DNA of 64,000 nucleotides from Acinetobacter kookii (GTDB taxonomy: Bacteria > Pseudomonadota > Gammaproteobacteria > Pseudomonadales > Moraxellaceae): positions 124,001-188,000 of the forward strand of contig NZ_FMYO01000003.1 in assembly GCF_900096895.1 (NCBI RefSeq), in the 5' to 3' direction. The position numbers were made by a program, and so were the translations under genes. This document shows positions 24,559 through 33,953 of the stretch, piece by piece. The notes below the pieces were generated by a model. That model did not search any database. It was given only the letters and a program-made list of their open reading frames with translations, and had not been told where the DNA came from. The number at the start of each line of letters is the position of its first letter. Position 1 is the stretch's first letter.

Positions 24559-26133
24559 TTAGTGACGGAAGTGACGCATGCCAGTGAACACCATTGCAAT
24601 ACCGGCTTCATCAGCAGCAGCAATGGTTTCTTCATCGCGCATAGAACCGCCCGGCTGGATAATGCACTTGATACCCGCTTTCGCAGCGTTATCAATACCG
24701 TCACGGAATGGGAAGAATGCATCAGATGCCATGACTGCACCTTCAACCACTAAACCTGCATGTTCAGCTTTGATCGCAGCAATACGAGCAGAGTTCACGC
24801 GGCTCATTTGACCTGCACCGACACCAATGGTTTGACGGTTTTTCGCATAAACAATCGCGTTAGACTTCACATATTTCGCAACTTTCCAGGCAAAGATCAT
24901 GTCGTCGATTTCCTGTTCAGTTGGAGCACGTTTAGTCACAACTTTAAGGTCATCTTTAGTGATCATGCCCAAGTCTTGATCTTGAACCAGTAAACCACCG
25001 TTTACACGTTTGTAGTCAAGCTGTGCTTTACGCTCATCAATTGCTGGCAATTCGCCACATACAAGAACACGAACGTTTTTCTTCGCGCCAGTCACTTCAA
25101 GCACGCCTTCAGCAACGCTTGGTGCAATGATTACTTCAACGAACTGACGGTTAACAATCGCTTGTGCAGTTGCAACGTCCAATTCACGGTTGAATGCAAT
25201 GATGCCACCGAACGCAGATTCAGGGTCAGTTGCATAAGCAAGGTCATAAGCAGCTTTAATGCCGTCTAAAGATACTGCAACGCCACAAGGGTTGGCATGT
25301 TTTACGATGACACAAGCAGGCTTCGCAAATGATTTCACACATTCAAGTGCTGCATCAGTATCTGCGATATTGTTATAAGAAAGCTCTTTACCTTGAAGCT
25401 GTTTAGCAGTTGAAACAGATGCTTCGGTTGCATCAGCTTCTACATAGAATGCAGCAGATTGATGCGGATTTTCACCGTAACGAAGGTCTTGCGCTTTGTT
25501 CAATTGCGTATTGAAGGTACGTGCAAATTTGTCTGCTTGGCCTTCTTCCTTACCTACGCGAGCGCCTAAATAAGATGCGATCATGCCGTCGTATTGTGCA
25601 GTGTGTTCAAATGCTTTAACCGCCAGGTCAAAACGTGTTGCATAAGACAAGCCGCCTTCAGCTTTAAGCTCGGCAATTACAGTGGCATAATCAGAAGCAT
25701 TCACAACGATACCTACAGACGCATGGTTTTTCGCCGCAGCACGAACCATTGTCGGACCACCAATGTCAATATTTTCAATTGCATCAGCAAGTGAACAGTT
25801 CGGTTTTGCAACAGTAGCAGCAAATGGGTAAAGGTTAACCACAACCAGATCGATTGCATCGATGTTGTGTTCAGCCATGACAGCTTCGTCTAGACCACGA
25901 CGAGCCAGGATACCACCATGGATTTTCGGGTGAAGTGTTTTTACACGTCCGTCCATCATCTCTGGGAAACCGGTGTGCTCTGAAACTTCAACTACAGCGA
26001 TATTGTTGTCTTTTAACAACTTGTAAGTACCACCAGTAGATAAAATTTCTACCCCAAGAGCAGCAAGGTCTTGTGCAAATTCGACAATGCCAGTTTTGTC
26101 AGAAACAGAGATTAAAGCGCGTTTAATAGTCAT
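24559..26133 (-). CDS. purH: Bifunctional AICAR transformylase / IMP cyclohydrolase
   Basis: PurH catalyses the last two steps to IMP. The 524-residue protein starts with an MGS-like cyclohydrolase domain ([40 protein letters not shown]). The transformylase domain includes the Lys-His catalytic site [12 protein letters not shown] and the C-terminal [10 protein letters not shown]. It precedes purD, as in E. coli purHD. A terminator separates it from fis upstream, so it should have its own promoter at about 26134-26183. Confidence 0.98.
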   Translation of the reverse strand: MTIKRALISVSDKTGIVEFAQDLAALGVEILSTGGTYKLLKDNNIAVVEVSEHTGFPEMMDGRVKTLHPKIHGGILARRGLDEAVMAEHNIDAIDLVVVNLYPFAATVAKPNCSLADAIENIDIGGPTMVRAAAKNHASVGIVVNASDYATVIAELKAEGGLSYATRFDLAVKAFEHTAQYDGMIASYLGARVGKEEGQADKFARTFNTQLNKAQDLRYGENPHQSAAFYVEADATEASVSTAKQLQGKELSYNNIADTDAALECVKSFAKPACVIVKHANPCGVAVSLDGIKAAYDLAYATDPESAFGGIIAFNRELDVATAQAIVNRQFVEVIIAPSVAEGVLEVTGAKKNVRVLVCGELPAIDERKAQLDYKRVNGGLLVQDQDLGMITKDDLKVVTKRAPTEQEIDDMIFAWKVAKYVKSNAIVYAKNRQTIGVGAGQMSRVNSARIAAIKAEHAGLVVEGAVMASDAFFPFRDGIDNAAKAGIKCIIQPGGSMRDEETIAAADEAGIAMVFTGMRHFRH

Positions 26134-26183
26134 GATGTCGTCACAGTTATCAAGAATTAAATCAAAAAGCTAAATAGCAGGCC

Positions 26184-26217
26184 AAAAAAAATGCCTGCGG
26201 AAACCGCAAGCATTTTA
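26184..26217 (-). terminator. Terminator of fis
   Basis: On the minus strand AAAATGCTTGCGG pairs, with one mismatch, with CCGCAGGCATTTT and runs into T8. It lies four bases past the fis stop. Confidence 0.87.
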
Positions 26218-26221
26218 TCAC

Positions 26222-26491
26222 TTATTCACTCATTAAACCGTGAGCTTTTAACTTTTTGCGCAAAGTACCGCGGTTAAGGCCTAGAATTTCAGCAGCGCGG
26301 GTCTGGTTGCCACGAGTGTATTCTAAAACAACAGATAAAAGAGGTTTCTCCATTTCTGCCAGCACCATGTCATACACCTGAGAGGGTTGCTCGCCTTGCA
26401 ATTGTGCAAAGTAGTGGCGAACTGCGCGATCTACGTGAATACGAAGAGCGACATCAGATTGTGCAGTAAAAATAGGAGACTTGCTATTCAT
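26222..26491 (-). CDS. fis: Nucleoid protein Fis
   Basis: Fis is a small homodimeric DNA-bending regulator of growth-phase transcription. The 89-residue protein ends in the Fis helix-turn-helix [20 protein letters not shown], nearly identical to E. coli Fis and the NtrC C-terminus. The N-terminal part is a little shorter than the 98-residue E. coli protein. Here it follows prmA and a zinc-ribbon gene rather than dusB, and lies before purH. The ~390-bp upstream region carries phased T-tracts and a palindrome. Confidence 0.95.
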   Translation of the reverse strand: MNSKSPIFTAQSDVALRIHVDRAVRHYFAQLQGEQPSQVYDMVLAEMEKPLLSVVLEYTRGNQTRAAEILGLNRGTLRKKLKAHGLMSE

Positions 26492-26567
26492 GCGAATTAA
26501 TCCGAAAAATCAAATATCACTTGGGTAAAGAGATATATAAAAGTGGTCTATAGAAATTCAATGAACC

Positions 26568-26588
26568 CCGTTTTAGATCCTAAAACGG
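26568..26588. promoter_or_regulatory. Perfect palindrome upstream of fis
   Basis: CCGTTTTAG and CTAAAACGG are perfect 9-base complements around ATC. A partial copy TTCTAAAACT follows at about 26591. The site is 77 bp upstream of the fis start. It is either an operator near a proximal promoter or a tight stem-loop in a long fis leader. Confidence 0.6.
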
Positions 26589-26797
26589 AAGTTCTAAAAC
26601 TTGATCATTTAGCTTGCCACAACTCGACGTTTCTGATCGAAATTTAAGCGTAACAATAGATTAATATTTGTTACCACCCAAAATCAAAACAAAAAAATCT
26701 ACTCTATACGCTATATTTAATAAAGCGCATTTCAATTAGACGATTTTGTTGTAAAAATTTTCGAGGAGTTTGCAGCACTAAGCTTTTGTGGCGCGTA

Positions 26798-26806
26798 TCA
26801 TAGCAT
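26798..26806 (-). promoter_or_regulatory. Candidate fis promoter (extended -10)
   Basis: On the minus strand TGCTATGAT gives an extended -10 (TGn plus TATGAT, five of six consensus bases). No good -35 is seen at the usual spacing. Phased A-tracts lie about 35-75 bp upstream, where an UP element would be. This would give a leader of about 300 bases. Confidence 0.4.
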
Positions 26807-26837
26807 TGTCTAAGAAAAAGTGAGCAAGAAAACTGCA

Positions 26838-26876
26838 TTTTTTTTACATTTTTTTGTATTTTTTAATAGTTTTTTT
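26838..26876. promoter_or_regulatory. Phased T-tracts (curved DNA)
   Basis: Four T-runs of 8, 7, 6 and 7 bases begin at 26838, 26849, 26859 and 26870, so they repeat every 10-11 bases. A-tracts in helical phase bend DNA. They lie between the stop of the zinc-ribbon gene and the candidate fis promoter. Confidence 0.7.
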
Positions 26877-26881
26877 CAATA

Positions 26882-27757
26882 TTACGGACGAATTATTTCT
26901 AAACTATAAGTGTCAAAGCTTTTGCGTGGCATAGGAACGCTAAATTTGAATTTAAAAGGACTATTCTGAGGGATTCGTTGAATTCCTTGGAGACTGGTAA
27001 TCAAATATTCAGAAGGTTTAAATAAATAAGTTGATACGGTTTCCCCATTTGCTTTCAGATTTACCTTGATCATTGGAAGAGCCAGGCTTTCGGTATGATA
27101 GTTAATCAGTTCTCCAGTAAACTGGGTTTCTTGTCTGGAAATCTGTTTAACCTTTAACTTGTTGGTGGAGATCAGGCGATAATTTTCTTCCATCACCGAA
27201 CAATTAAAGGCCTGACATGCCGTATTAAATAAAGCACTGAATACCGGACTGTTATTTAAAATTTTCGGGTTAAACCAAAAAAATTGCAAAATCAGCAAGC
27301 TGGCCAGACATAAGTTAATGGTTCCCCATAAAACATAATGCCGCGTACCATATGTTTTCTCTTGTTCAGCTTTTTCTGACCAGTTCAGTGCAGGGTAGTT
27401 GCCAATGGGTTCTGTACTAAAATAATTCAGGTTATTGAGATAGGTCTTTAAATCGATATTCGAGTTTTCAACTTTACGGTCGAAAATCTCCAATAAATGT
27501 TGTACCGGTTTCTGTTCCGTAATCAACTGCTCTTTAACGAGTGCATTGGATACAAAAGTTTGCTGGGATGGATCTGAAGAAGAAGCCGTTTGAGCGGGAG
27601 AGAAAGTTTCTTCTTTCTCTACGACCAGATGGGTCAATGCATTAAAATTGGTTGAGCATTTTGCACAACAAACCATACCGCGAGCAACTGTAAGTTGAGC
27701 CACAGAGACTTTGTACTTGGTCAAACAGTTAGGGCAGTAGGTTTGTTTTTCGCTCAT
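26882..27757 (-). CDS. Zinc-ribbon membrane protein (MJ0042 / DUF3426 type)
   Basis: The 291-residue protein starts with a zinc ribbon: Cys8-x2-Cys11 and Cys31-x2-Cys34 (YCPNCLTKYKV, CCAKCSTNF). A variable linker follows, then one membrane helix around residues 145-165 (LCLASLLILQFFWF), and a C-terminal DUF3426-like domain (ISRQETQFTGELINY, MPRKSFDTYSLEI). The arrangement suggests an inner-membrane protein with a cytoplasmic zinc finger. Its function is unknown. It lies 16 bases after prmA, a common pairing in this group, so they are probably co-transcribed. Confidence 0.85.
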   Translation of the reverse strand: MSEKQTYCPNCLTKYKVSVAQLTVARGMVCCAKCSTNFNALTHLVVEKEETFSPAQTASSSDPSQQTFVSNALVKEQLITEQKPVQHLLEIFDRKVENSNIDLKTYLNNLNYFSTEPIGNYPALNWSEKAEQEKTYGTRHYVLWGTINLCLASLLILQFFWFNPKILNNSPVFSALFNTACQAFNCSVMEENYRLISTNKLKVKQISRQETQFTGELINYHTESLALPMIKVNLKANGETVSTYLFKPSEYLITSLQGIQRIPQNSPFKFKFSVPMPRKSFDTYSLEIIRP

Positions 27758-27773
27758 AGTCTATTCAAGATTT

Positions 27774-28679
27774 TTAGGGGGTAGTTTGGCGTTTACCCGA
27801 AATTCGACACCAATGTTCGTCACGTTTTTCGATTTGCAGTATATCAAAAAATTCAGAATAAACACTAGAAACATCAGCAACTTGCTCTTCTAAAATACCA
27901 GCAAGTGCGAACTCACCCTCAGATTTGACCAAAGTTGCGAATTCCGGCGCAAGTGCCATTAAAGGGCCTGCCAGAATGTTTGCGACAAATACATCGGCTT
28001 TCTGGTTTTTCAGCTCTTCATTGAACTCATCTGGTAGACCTACGTACAGATTTTCAAGCACACCATTCAGTTCAGCATTTTGTTGGGTCGCCAACACAGC
28101 TTGCGGATCGATATCCGTGGCATAAACTTTTTTTGCGCCCAGCAATAAAGCGGCAACCCCTAAAATGCCTGAACCACAACCGTAGTCGATCACAATTTTA
28201 TCTTTGAGATCGGTTTTGCCGAGCCATTGCAGGCAAAGGAAAGTTGAAGCATGGTTGCCGGTACCAAAAGCTAGGCCTGGATCAAGCTTGATATTGACCG
28301 CATCGGCTTCGGGAGCCTCCATCCATTCAGGGACAATCCAATATTTTTCAGCAATTTGAATGGGCTCGTAGGCATCCATCCAGGTGCGTTCCCATTCCTG
28401 GTCTTCAAGAAATTCATAACGTAATGGTGCTTCAGGCATTTGTGCAGTAATAAAGGTAATTAACGCATCTACATCAATTTCTTCTTCATCTTCCTGCGCA
28501 TAGATACCTGTCACAATGACTTTATTCCACAGCGGAGTTTCACCTGGAAGCGGTTCAAGCAAGTCCTGATTTTCAGCATCATCTAAAGTTACGCTCACTG
28601 CACCTAATGAATTTAAGAGTGTTTCAGTAAAATCGACTTGAGCCTGCTCGACAGTAATATGAATTTGTAACCACTTCAC
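27774..28679 (-). CDS. prmA: Ribosomal protein L11 methyltransferase
   Basis: PrmA trimethylates ribosomal protein L11. The 301-residue protein (E. coli 293) has the N-terminal L11-binding domain ([20 protein letters not shown]), then the SAM site [15 protein letters not shown] and ATDIDPQAV, and the catalytic loop NILAGPL. The GTGNHAST motif ([15 protein letters not shown]) is diagnostic. It leads the prmA-zinc ribbon pair. Confidence 0.97.
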   Translation of the reverse strand: MKWLQIHITVEQAQVDFTETLLNSLGAVSVTLDDAENQDLLEPLPGETPLWNKVIVTGIYAQEDEEEIDVDALITFITAQMPEAPLRYEFLEDQEWERTWMDAYEPIQIAEKYWIVPEWMEAPEADAVNIKLDPGLAFGTGNHASTFLCLQWLGKTDLKDKIVIDYGCGSGILGVAALLLGAKKVYATDIDPQAVLATQQNAELNGVLENLYVGLPDEFNEELKNQKADVFVANILAGPLMALAPEFATLVKSEGEFALAGILEEQVADVSSVYSEFFDILQIEKRDEHWCRISGKRQTTP

Positions 28680-28806
28680 GGAGATAACCTAAATTTGTTT
28701 TATAAAAACGCCATTGTAACGGAACTCAGGTGGAAACCACTACATATTGATAAAAACTATCTTGAAAAAGGACGTGCAGCCCCGTCCTCTATTTATTTAA
28801 GCTGTA

Positions 28807-29682
28807 TCAGGTGGCTATGGCTGCTGGGTGAGCGGCGAATTTATTTAAAAGCATGCCAAATAGTGTGGCAAAGATATACATAAAAATGGAATATACCGCA
28901 GCAGGCATGGCAATAGTGGAGTTTGCCAGAACGGTCAGTGCAATGGTCATGGCCAGCACACTATTGTGAATACCAATTTCAAATGCGCAGGCACGCGCCT
29001 GGGTACTGTTGATGCCGAACAGCCTGGGTATGAAGTAGCCAATACACAGACTGAACATACAAAACAAAGCAGTCGCAATGCCCACCTGAGTCAGGTATTC
29101 AGCAATATTTTGACGTTCACTGGCAATCGCACCAATAATAATTGCGATTAAGAATATGACAGCGAATATGCGTAGCGGTTTATTCAGTTTTTCCGTGAAA
29201 AGCGGGGAATAATGCCGAATCAGCATGCCTATACTGACCGGGATAATAATAATGGCAAAAACCTGGACAGTTTTACCGAATTGTAGATGGATCTGCTGCG
29301 CGTCTTGCATGAAATGTGCAATAGAAAAATTGACAATTAAAGGCAGTGTTATGGCTGCAATCACGGAATTCATTGCAGTAAGGGTAATATTCAGAGCCAG
29401 ATCGCCCTTAAACAGATAGCTAAACAGGTTGGCTGTACTGCCACCCGGAGAAGCCGCAAGTAACATTAAACCAACGGCTAATAAGGGAGATAAGGCTAAA
29501 ACCTTAGATAGAATAAATGCAATCCCTACTAAAAGTACCAATTGGCAAAATAACGCAATTAAAACGGCTTTAGGGTGTTTGGTGACTCTGGCAAAATCTT
29601 TGGGGGTTAACTCCAGACCCAGGCCCACCATAATAATAGCAAGTGCCGAAGGCAGTAAAATGGTAATGATTCCTGAATTCAT
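28807..29682 (-). CDS. BASS-family (bile acid:Na+ symporter-like) transporter, copy 1
   Basis: The 291-residue protein is hydrophobic throughout, with about 9-10 membrane helices. It carries the family's sodium-site sequences LMLLAASPGGSTANLFSYL and ACAFEIGIHNSVLAMTIAL. Bacterial members move organic anions with sodium; bile acids are unlikely substrates here. It has a close paralogue 300 bp upstream on the same strand. Each gene appears to have its own leader. Confidence 0.85.
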   Translation of the reverse strand: MNSGIITILLPSALAIIMVGLGLELTPKDFARVTKHPKAVLIALFCQLVLLVGIAFILSKVLALSPLLAVGLMLLAASPGGSTANLFSYLFKGDLALNITLTAMNSVIAAITLPLIVNFSIAHFMQDAQQIHLQFGKTVQVFAIIIIPVSIGMLIRHYSPLFTEKLNKPLRIFAVIFLIAIIIGAIASERQNIAEYLTQVGIATALFCMFSLCIGYFIPRLFGINSTQARACAFEIGIHNSVLAMTIALTVLANSTIAMPAAVYSIFMYIFATLFGMLLNKFAAHPAAIAT

Positions 29683-29979
29683 TTCAAGTCTCCTATATTT
29701 ATTCTTGTTGAGCTGAGTTTTTAGTGATTTTTTCTATGCAACTTTACTGGCAATATAGATGTATGAATAGACTTTTTTCAGCAGTCATTTTTTAAACAGT
29801 GAATCAATCGTGAAAATCCCTTTATCCTTTTCTTCTTTCAAAGAGAGAAGGAGCTTTTAATCCCAAGTTTATTGACACTTAATGATCACTTTGTGACTTA
29901 TGCATGAGATTTTTTTTGTATAACTGCTTTTTATATAACTATTTTTGTATAAGTATGTTCTCAACAGGGCAGTTGTATC

Positions 29980-30870
29980 TTAGCCATTTAGCGTGCGTAC
30001 CTTGTCTTTATGGAGCAGTTGTGGATTTTTGTTCAGGATATAACCAAATGCAAAGGCAAAAATATACATAAAAATAGTATAAATTCCTGCGGGAATGGCA
30101 ATTGTGGTATTCGATAACACGGAAAGCGCAATAGTCAGTGCAATGCCTGTATTGTGAATGCCGACTTCAAATGTGCATGCACGAGCCTGCCGATCGGAAA
30201 TTCCAGATAAATGTGGAACCAGATAACCCACTAAAAAACTGATGAAGCAAAACAGTGCTATGGCAACGCCAATCTCGGCAAAGTATTCGGTAACATTAAA
30301 TCGTTCTCTATAGAGGGCGTACGAGAAAAGCGCAACTAAAAAAATCACAGAAAATAACCGCATAGGTCTGTTCAGCTGCAATGCTATTTGTGGGACAATC
30401 GAACGAATCAGCATCCCTAAACCCACCGGAACCAAAATAATTAAAAACACCTGAATGATTTTTTCAACAGGCATGGTAATGCTTTGCGACTCGCCTAAAA
30501 AATAAAGCATGGATAAATTGACAATAAAAGGCAGGGTAAAAGTGCAAATAATAGAATTAAGGGCTGTAAGGGTAAGGTTTAAGACCACATCTCCCTTAAA
30601 AATATAGCTAATCAAATTTGCTGTAGGGCCACCAGGAGAAGCGGCAAGCAACATTAAGCCAACCGCTAAAAGTGGAGAAGGCTTAAATAAAATGCAAATA
30701 AAAAATGCGACACCCACCAAAATGACTTGTTGTGAAAATAAAGCTAAAAAAATGGCTTTAGGATGATGACGGATACGAAGAAAATCTTTAACTGTAAGTT
30801 CAAGCCCTAAACCAATCATCATAAAAGCAAGTATAAGAGGTAAAAAAAGGGTAAAGAGTCCTGAATCCAT
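29980..30870 (-). CDS. BASS-family transporter, copy 2
   Basis: The 296-residue protein is a paralogue of the gene at 28807: both open with a similar M-x-SG start, share VGLMLLAASPGG and TANL, and align along their full lengths. The second sodium-site segment is ACTFEVGIHNTGIALTIAL. The C-terminus (KNPQLLHKDKVRTLNG) is longer and more charged than copy 1. The substrate is unknown. An A/T-rich 297-bp spacer separates the two. Confidence 0.85.
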   Translation of the reverse strand: MDSGLFTLFLPLILAFMMIGLGLELTVKDFLRIRHHPKAIFLALFSQQVILVGVAFFICILFKPSPLLAVGLMLLAASPGGPTANLISYIFKGDVVLNLTLTALNSIICTFTLPFIVNLSMLYFLGESQSITMPVEKIIQVFLIILVPVGLGMLIRSIVPQIALQLNRPMRLFSVIFLVALFSYALYRERFNVTEYFAEIGVAIALFCFISFLVGYLVPHLSGISDRQARACTFEVGIHNTGIALTIALSVLSNTTIAIPAGIYTIFMYIFAFAFGYILNKNPQLLHKDKVRTLNG

Positions 30871-30943
30871 GGAATATCCTTTATTGTTTTTATCCTTTGA
30901 TATTCTTAGAGTTTAAACAAGATTTTTAAATAAGCAATATATG

Positions 30944-30975
30944 AAACGGGTAAAAACCAAGTATTTTACCCGTTA
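30944..30975. terminator. Hairpin between the secreted-protein gene and BASS copy 2
   Basis: AACGGGTAAAA and TTTTACCCGTT are perfect 11-base complements over an eight-base loop. It lies 24 bases beyond the stop of the leftward secreted-protein gene. The T-run on the minus side is weak, so function as a terminator is likely but not certain. Confidence 0.6.
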
Positions 30976-30998
30976 ATTATTTGAATAAAATTAACTTT

Positions 30999-31499
30999 TT
31001 ATGGAGATTGTTGTGGCTGCATCTCAGGTTGGGGCCGCATTTGAGGCTGGGTTTGCATTTCCGGTTGAGACTGCTGCATGTGCATTTGATGTTGTGGTTG
31101 CATTTGATTTTGTGGTTGCATTTGTGGTTGGGATTGTTGCATTTGTGATTGAGAAGGACGAGGAGCCATAAAACCTAAAGCACATTTACCTTTAACTTCA
31201 GTCCCGTTGATGTTTACAGATGTCGCGCCAGTATCTCCACTGCATGCACTGGTTAACTCGGGTTCATCTCCGGCAATGGATGAGTTTTTTGCTGAAGGAA
31301 AGAATTGAGGTTCGCAGGTACCATTCCAGATAATGCCTCGATATGCAAAACTGACCGGTGCACCCTGACTTTTACCTTTACACACCTTTTGGTACCTTTG
31401 AGAATCATATACTTTTTCGACCTTATCATTTGCGGAAGCTGCAAATGGTGCGAAACATAAACCGCAGAGCATGGATGAGAGGAAAATATTCTTATTCAT
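30999..31499 (-). CDS. Secreted protein with Met/Gln/Pro-rich repeat tail
   Basis: The 166-residue protein starts with a clear Sec signal (cut after FAASA). The middle part (about 25-110) has four Cys residues (YQKVCKGKSQ, NGTCEPQFF, TSACSGDTG, GKCALGF), possibly two disulphides. From about residue 112 the rest is a low-complexity tail of QMQPQ, QMHMQQSQPE and similar units. I do not recognise the family. The Met/Gln/His tail could bind copper or another metal, but that is a guess. Confidence 0.75.
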   Translation of the reverse strand: MNKNIFLSSMLCGLCFAPFAASANDKVEKVYDSQRYQKVCKGKSQGAPVSFAYRGIIWNGTCEPQFFPSAKNSSIAGDEPELTSACSGDTGATSVNINGTEVKGKCALGFMAPRPSQSQMQQSQPQMQPQNQMQPQHQMHMQQSQPEMQTQPQMRPQPEMQPQQSP

Positions 31500-31711
31500 C
31501 TTTTATACCTTTGTTCGTAATGTACCCAACCTATAGCTTAAAAAGTAATCAAATTTAAACAATGCTAATCAAGTAAAAAAATTTACTTAAATGTTTAATT
31601 TCTATAGCGAGTCTGAAAAGCCGGATTACATTGCAACATTAAAACGCTGAAAATCGTTTCAATCTTCCTCATGAAATTCGACTCATTTTGTCAACTTATT
31701 TTGCTTAATTT

Positions 31712-31720
31712 TGATATAAT
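31712..31720 (+). promoter_or_regulatory. mnmG promoter (extended -10)
   Basis: TGATATAAT is a full extended -10 (TGn-TATAAT), 34 bases before the mnmG ATG. A TTGTCA at 31688-31693 is the best -35 candidate, but its spacing of 21 is long; an extended -10 can act without a good -35. Confidence 0.65.
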
Positions 31721-31753
31721 GCTCCGTCATCATTTTTTATCTCTCAAACCATT

Positions 31754-33634
31754 ATGCATTATCCTAAAGTTTACGATGTCATTGTTATCGGTGGCGGTCA
31801 CGCAGGTACCGAAGCAGCCCTTGCTGCAGCGCGTATGGGTCGACAGACTCTGCTCTTGACTCACAACATTGAGACTTTAGGGCAGATGAGCTGTAACCCG
31901 GCCATTGGTGGTATTGGGAAATCACATCTGGTCCGTGAAATTGATGCCCTAGGTGGTGCAATGGCATTGGCTGCCGATAAGGGCGGTATTCAGTTTCGTA
32001 TCCTGAATTCGCGTAAAGGTGCAGCAGTACGTGCAACACGTGCCCAGGCTGACCGTGTACGCTTTAAGGCAGCAATTCGTCATACCCTGGAAAACCAGGC
32101 GAATCTGGATATTTTCCAGCAGGCGGCAGACGACCTGATTGTTGAAGGCGATACCGTTAAAGGTGTAGTCACCCAGATGGGCATCCGCTTTGACGCGAAA
32201 ACTGTCGTGTTGACGACCGGTACCTTCTTGGGCGGTGTGATTCACATCGGCTTGAATAATGCCTCTGGTGGTCGTGCCGGTGATCCGCCTTCAATTTCAC
32301 TGGCTGCGCGCCTTCGTGAACTGAAACTTCCTGTAGGCCGTTTAAAAACAGGGACACCACCGCGTATTGATGCACGTTCAGTGGATTTTTCTGTCATGAC
32401 TCCGCAGCCCGGTGATTTCCCGTCTCCGACCATGTCATTCATGGGTGATGCATCCATGCATCCGGAACAGATCAACTGCTATATCACGCATACCAATGAA
32501 AAAACCCACGACATTATCCGCGGCGGACTCGACCGTTCCCCAATGTATACTGGTGTGATTGAAGGTGTAGGTCCACGTTACTGCCCGTCAATTGAAGATA
32601 AAATTCACAAATTTGCCGATAAAGATTCGCACCAGGTATTCCTTGAGCCTGAAGGTCTGGATACACATGAGCTTTATCCAAACGGTATTTCGACTTCATT
32701 ACCTTTCGATGTGCAGTTTGAACTGGTTCGCTCAATCCGCGGTATGGAGAATGCACACATTCTGCGTCCGGGTTATGCCATTGAATATGACTATTTCAAC
32801 CCGCAGGCGTTGAAATTCTCTTTGGAAACCAAGGCCATTAATAACCTGTACTTTGCAGGTCAGATTAACGGTACCACCGGTTATGAAGAAGCTGGCGCAC
32901 AAGGTTTATTGGCAGGTTTGAATGCTGCGCGCCGTGCATGGGATCAGGAACAATGGACACCGAAACGTGATGAAGCGTACATGGGTGTACTGGTTGATGA
33001 CCTGATTACTTTGGGGACCAAAGAACCGTACCGCATGTTTACCTCACGTGCGGAATACCGTTTGATGCTGCGTGAAGATAATGCGGATCAACGTTTAACT
33101 CCAATTGGCCGTGAAATGGGTCTGGTGGATGATGCGCGCTGGGCATCTTACTGTGAAAAAATGGAAGCAGTAGAAACTGAGAAAGGCCGCTTGCAACACC
33201 TTTGGGCTGCGCCAAACAATCCAATGGGCAAAAAATTCGTTGAAATGACCGGTGCAGATCTGTCTAAAGAATGTTCTGCTATTGATTTGCTCAAACGTCC
33301 TAACATCAGCTTCGCGCAAATTGCTGAACTTACGGGTTCAGAAGTTTCTGCATTTGTTGGTGAACAAATTGAAATTGCGGTGAAATACGAAGGTTATATC
33401 AACCGTCAACAAGAAGATGTGGCGCAAATGAAGCGTCTGGAAGAAACCCGTATTCCTGCAGACTTTGATTATGATGTGGTTTCAGGCTTATCGCGTGAAA
33501 TTACGCTTAAACTGAAAGATGTTCGTCCTGAAACGCTTGCTCAGGCAAGTCGTATTCCGGGTGTAACGCCAGCAGCAGTTCAACTGGTGATGATTACGAT
33601 TCGTAAGAATAATCAGGCGAAAAAATCTGCTTAA
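31754..33634 (+). CDS. mnmG: tRNA uridine-34 5-carboxymethylaminomethylation enzyme
   Basis: MnmG (GidA), with MnmE, modifies the wobble uridine of several tRNAs using FAD, NADH and a folate. The 626-residue protein has the FAD-binding start [20 protein letters not shown], the GidA signature [20 protein letters not shown], two conserved Cys regions and the helical C-terminal domain ([16 protein letters not shown]). Its length is near E. coli (629). The gene stands alone with its own promoter and terminator. Confidence 0.98.
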   Translation: MHYPKVYDVIVIGGGHAGTEAALAAARMGRQTLLLTHNIETLGQMSCNPAIGGIGKSHLVREIDALGGAMALAADKGGIQFRILNSRKGAAVRATRAQADRVRFKAAIRHTLENQANLDIFQQAADDLIVEGDTVKGVVTQMGIRFDAKTVVLTTGTFLGGVIHIGLNNASGGRAGDPPSISLAARLRELKLPVGRLKTGTPPRIDARSVDFSVMTPQPGDFPSPTMSFMGDASMHPEQINCYITHTNEKTHDIIRGGLDRSPMYTGVIEGVGPRYCPSIEDKIHKFADKDSHQVFLEPEGLDTHELYPNGISTSLPFDVQFELVRSIRGMENAHILRPGYAIEYDYFNPQALKFSLETKAINNLYFAGQINGTTGYEEAGAQGLLAGLNAARRAWDQEQWTPKRDEAYMGVLVDDLITLGTKEPYRMFTSRAEYRLMLREDNADQRLTPIGREMGLVDDARWASYCEKMEAVETEKGRLQHLWAAPNNPMGKKFVEMTGADLSKECSAIDLLKRPNISFAQIAELTGSEVSAFVGEQIEIAVKYEGYINRQQEDVAQMKRLEETRIPADFDYDVVSGLSREITLKLKDVRPETLAQASRIPGVTPAAVQLVMITIRKNNQAKKSA

Positions 33635-33655
33635 TACAATGTGAGTTAAGTTGGT

Positions 33656-33684
33656 AAAAAGCCCGCTAAATGCGGGCTTTTTTA
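33656..33684 (+). terminator. Terminator of mnmG
   Basis: The stem AAAAAGCCCGC/GCGGGCTTTTTT over a TAAAT loop ends in a T-run, 22 bases after the mnmG stop. Confidence 0.92.
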
Positions 33685-33953
33685 TCGTTTAATTTTAAAC
33701 CATTGCTTTTGACTATGGTTTAATCATAAATAACTACCGAAAATATAAGTTTTTGAAAATATTATTTAATTTATATTTGTAAGATTTAAAAAGTCTATTT
33801 ATGTAATCTTTTACGTCTAATTCAATCGCTGTTTGCCAGGCGGATGCTCAATAAACCCGACCATTGTAGTGGTATTTATTTCAACAGATTGATCTGAAAA
33901 TAGTGAAGCAAATTGCTGCTGGCTAATTTGCTTACTATGGACGGAGTTCAATC
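33685..33953. other. Leader region of the MFS transporter gene
   Basis: An AT-rich spacer with no gene. An inverted repeat AGCAAATT (33907-33914) / AATTTGCT (33925-33932) lies just before the ribosome site (GGAG at about 33943). It may be an operator or a leader stem. Confidence 0.5.

Larger units (their letters stand above)
26492..26881. other. Upstream region of fis
   Basis: No gene is seen in this 390-bp AT-rich stretch. On the minus strand it holds, from right to left, phased A-tracts (26838-26876), an extended -10 motif (26798-26806) and a perfect palindrome (26568-26588) with a further half-site TTCTAAAACT nearby. A second possible -10 (TATAGA, 26547-26552) lies nearer the gene. Confidence 0.6.
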
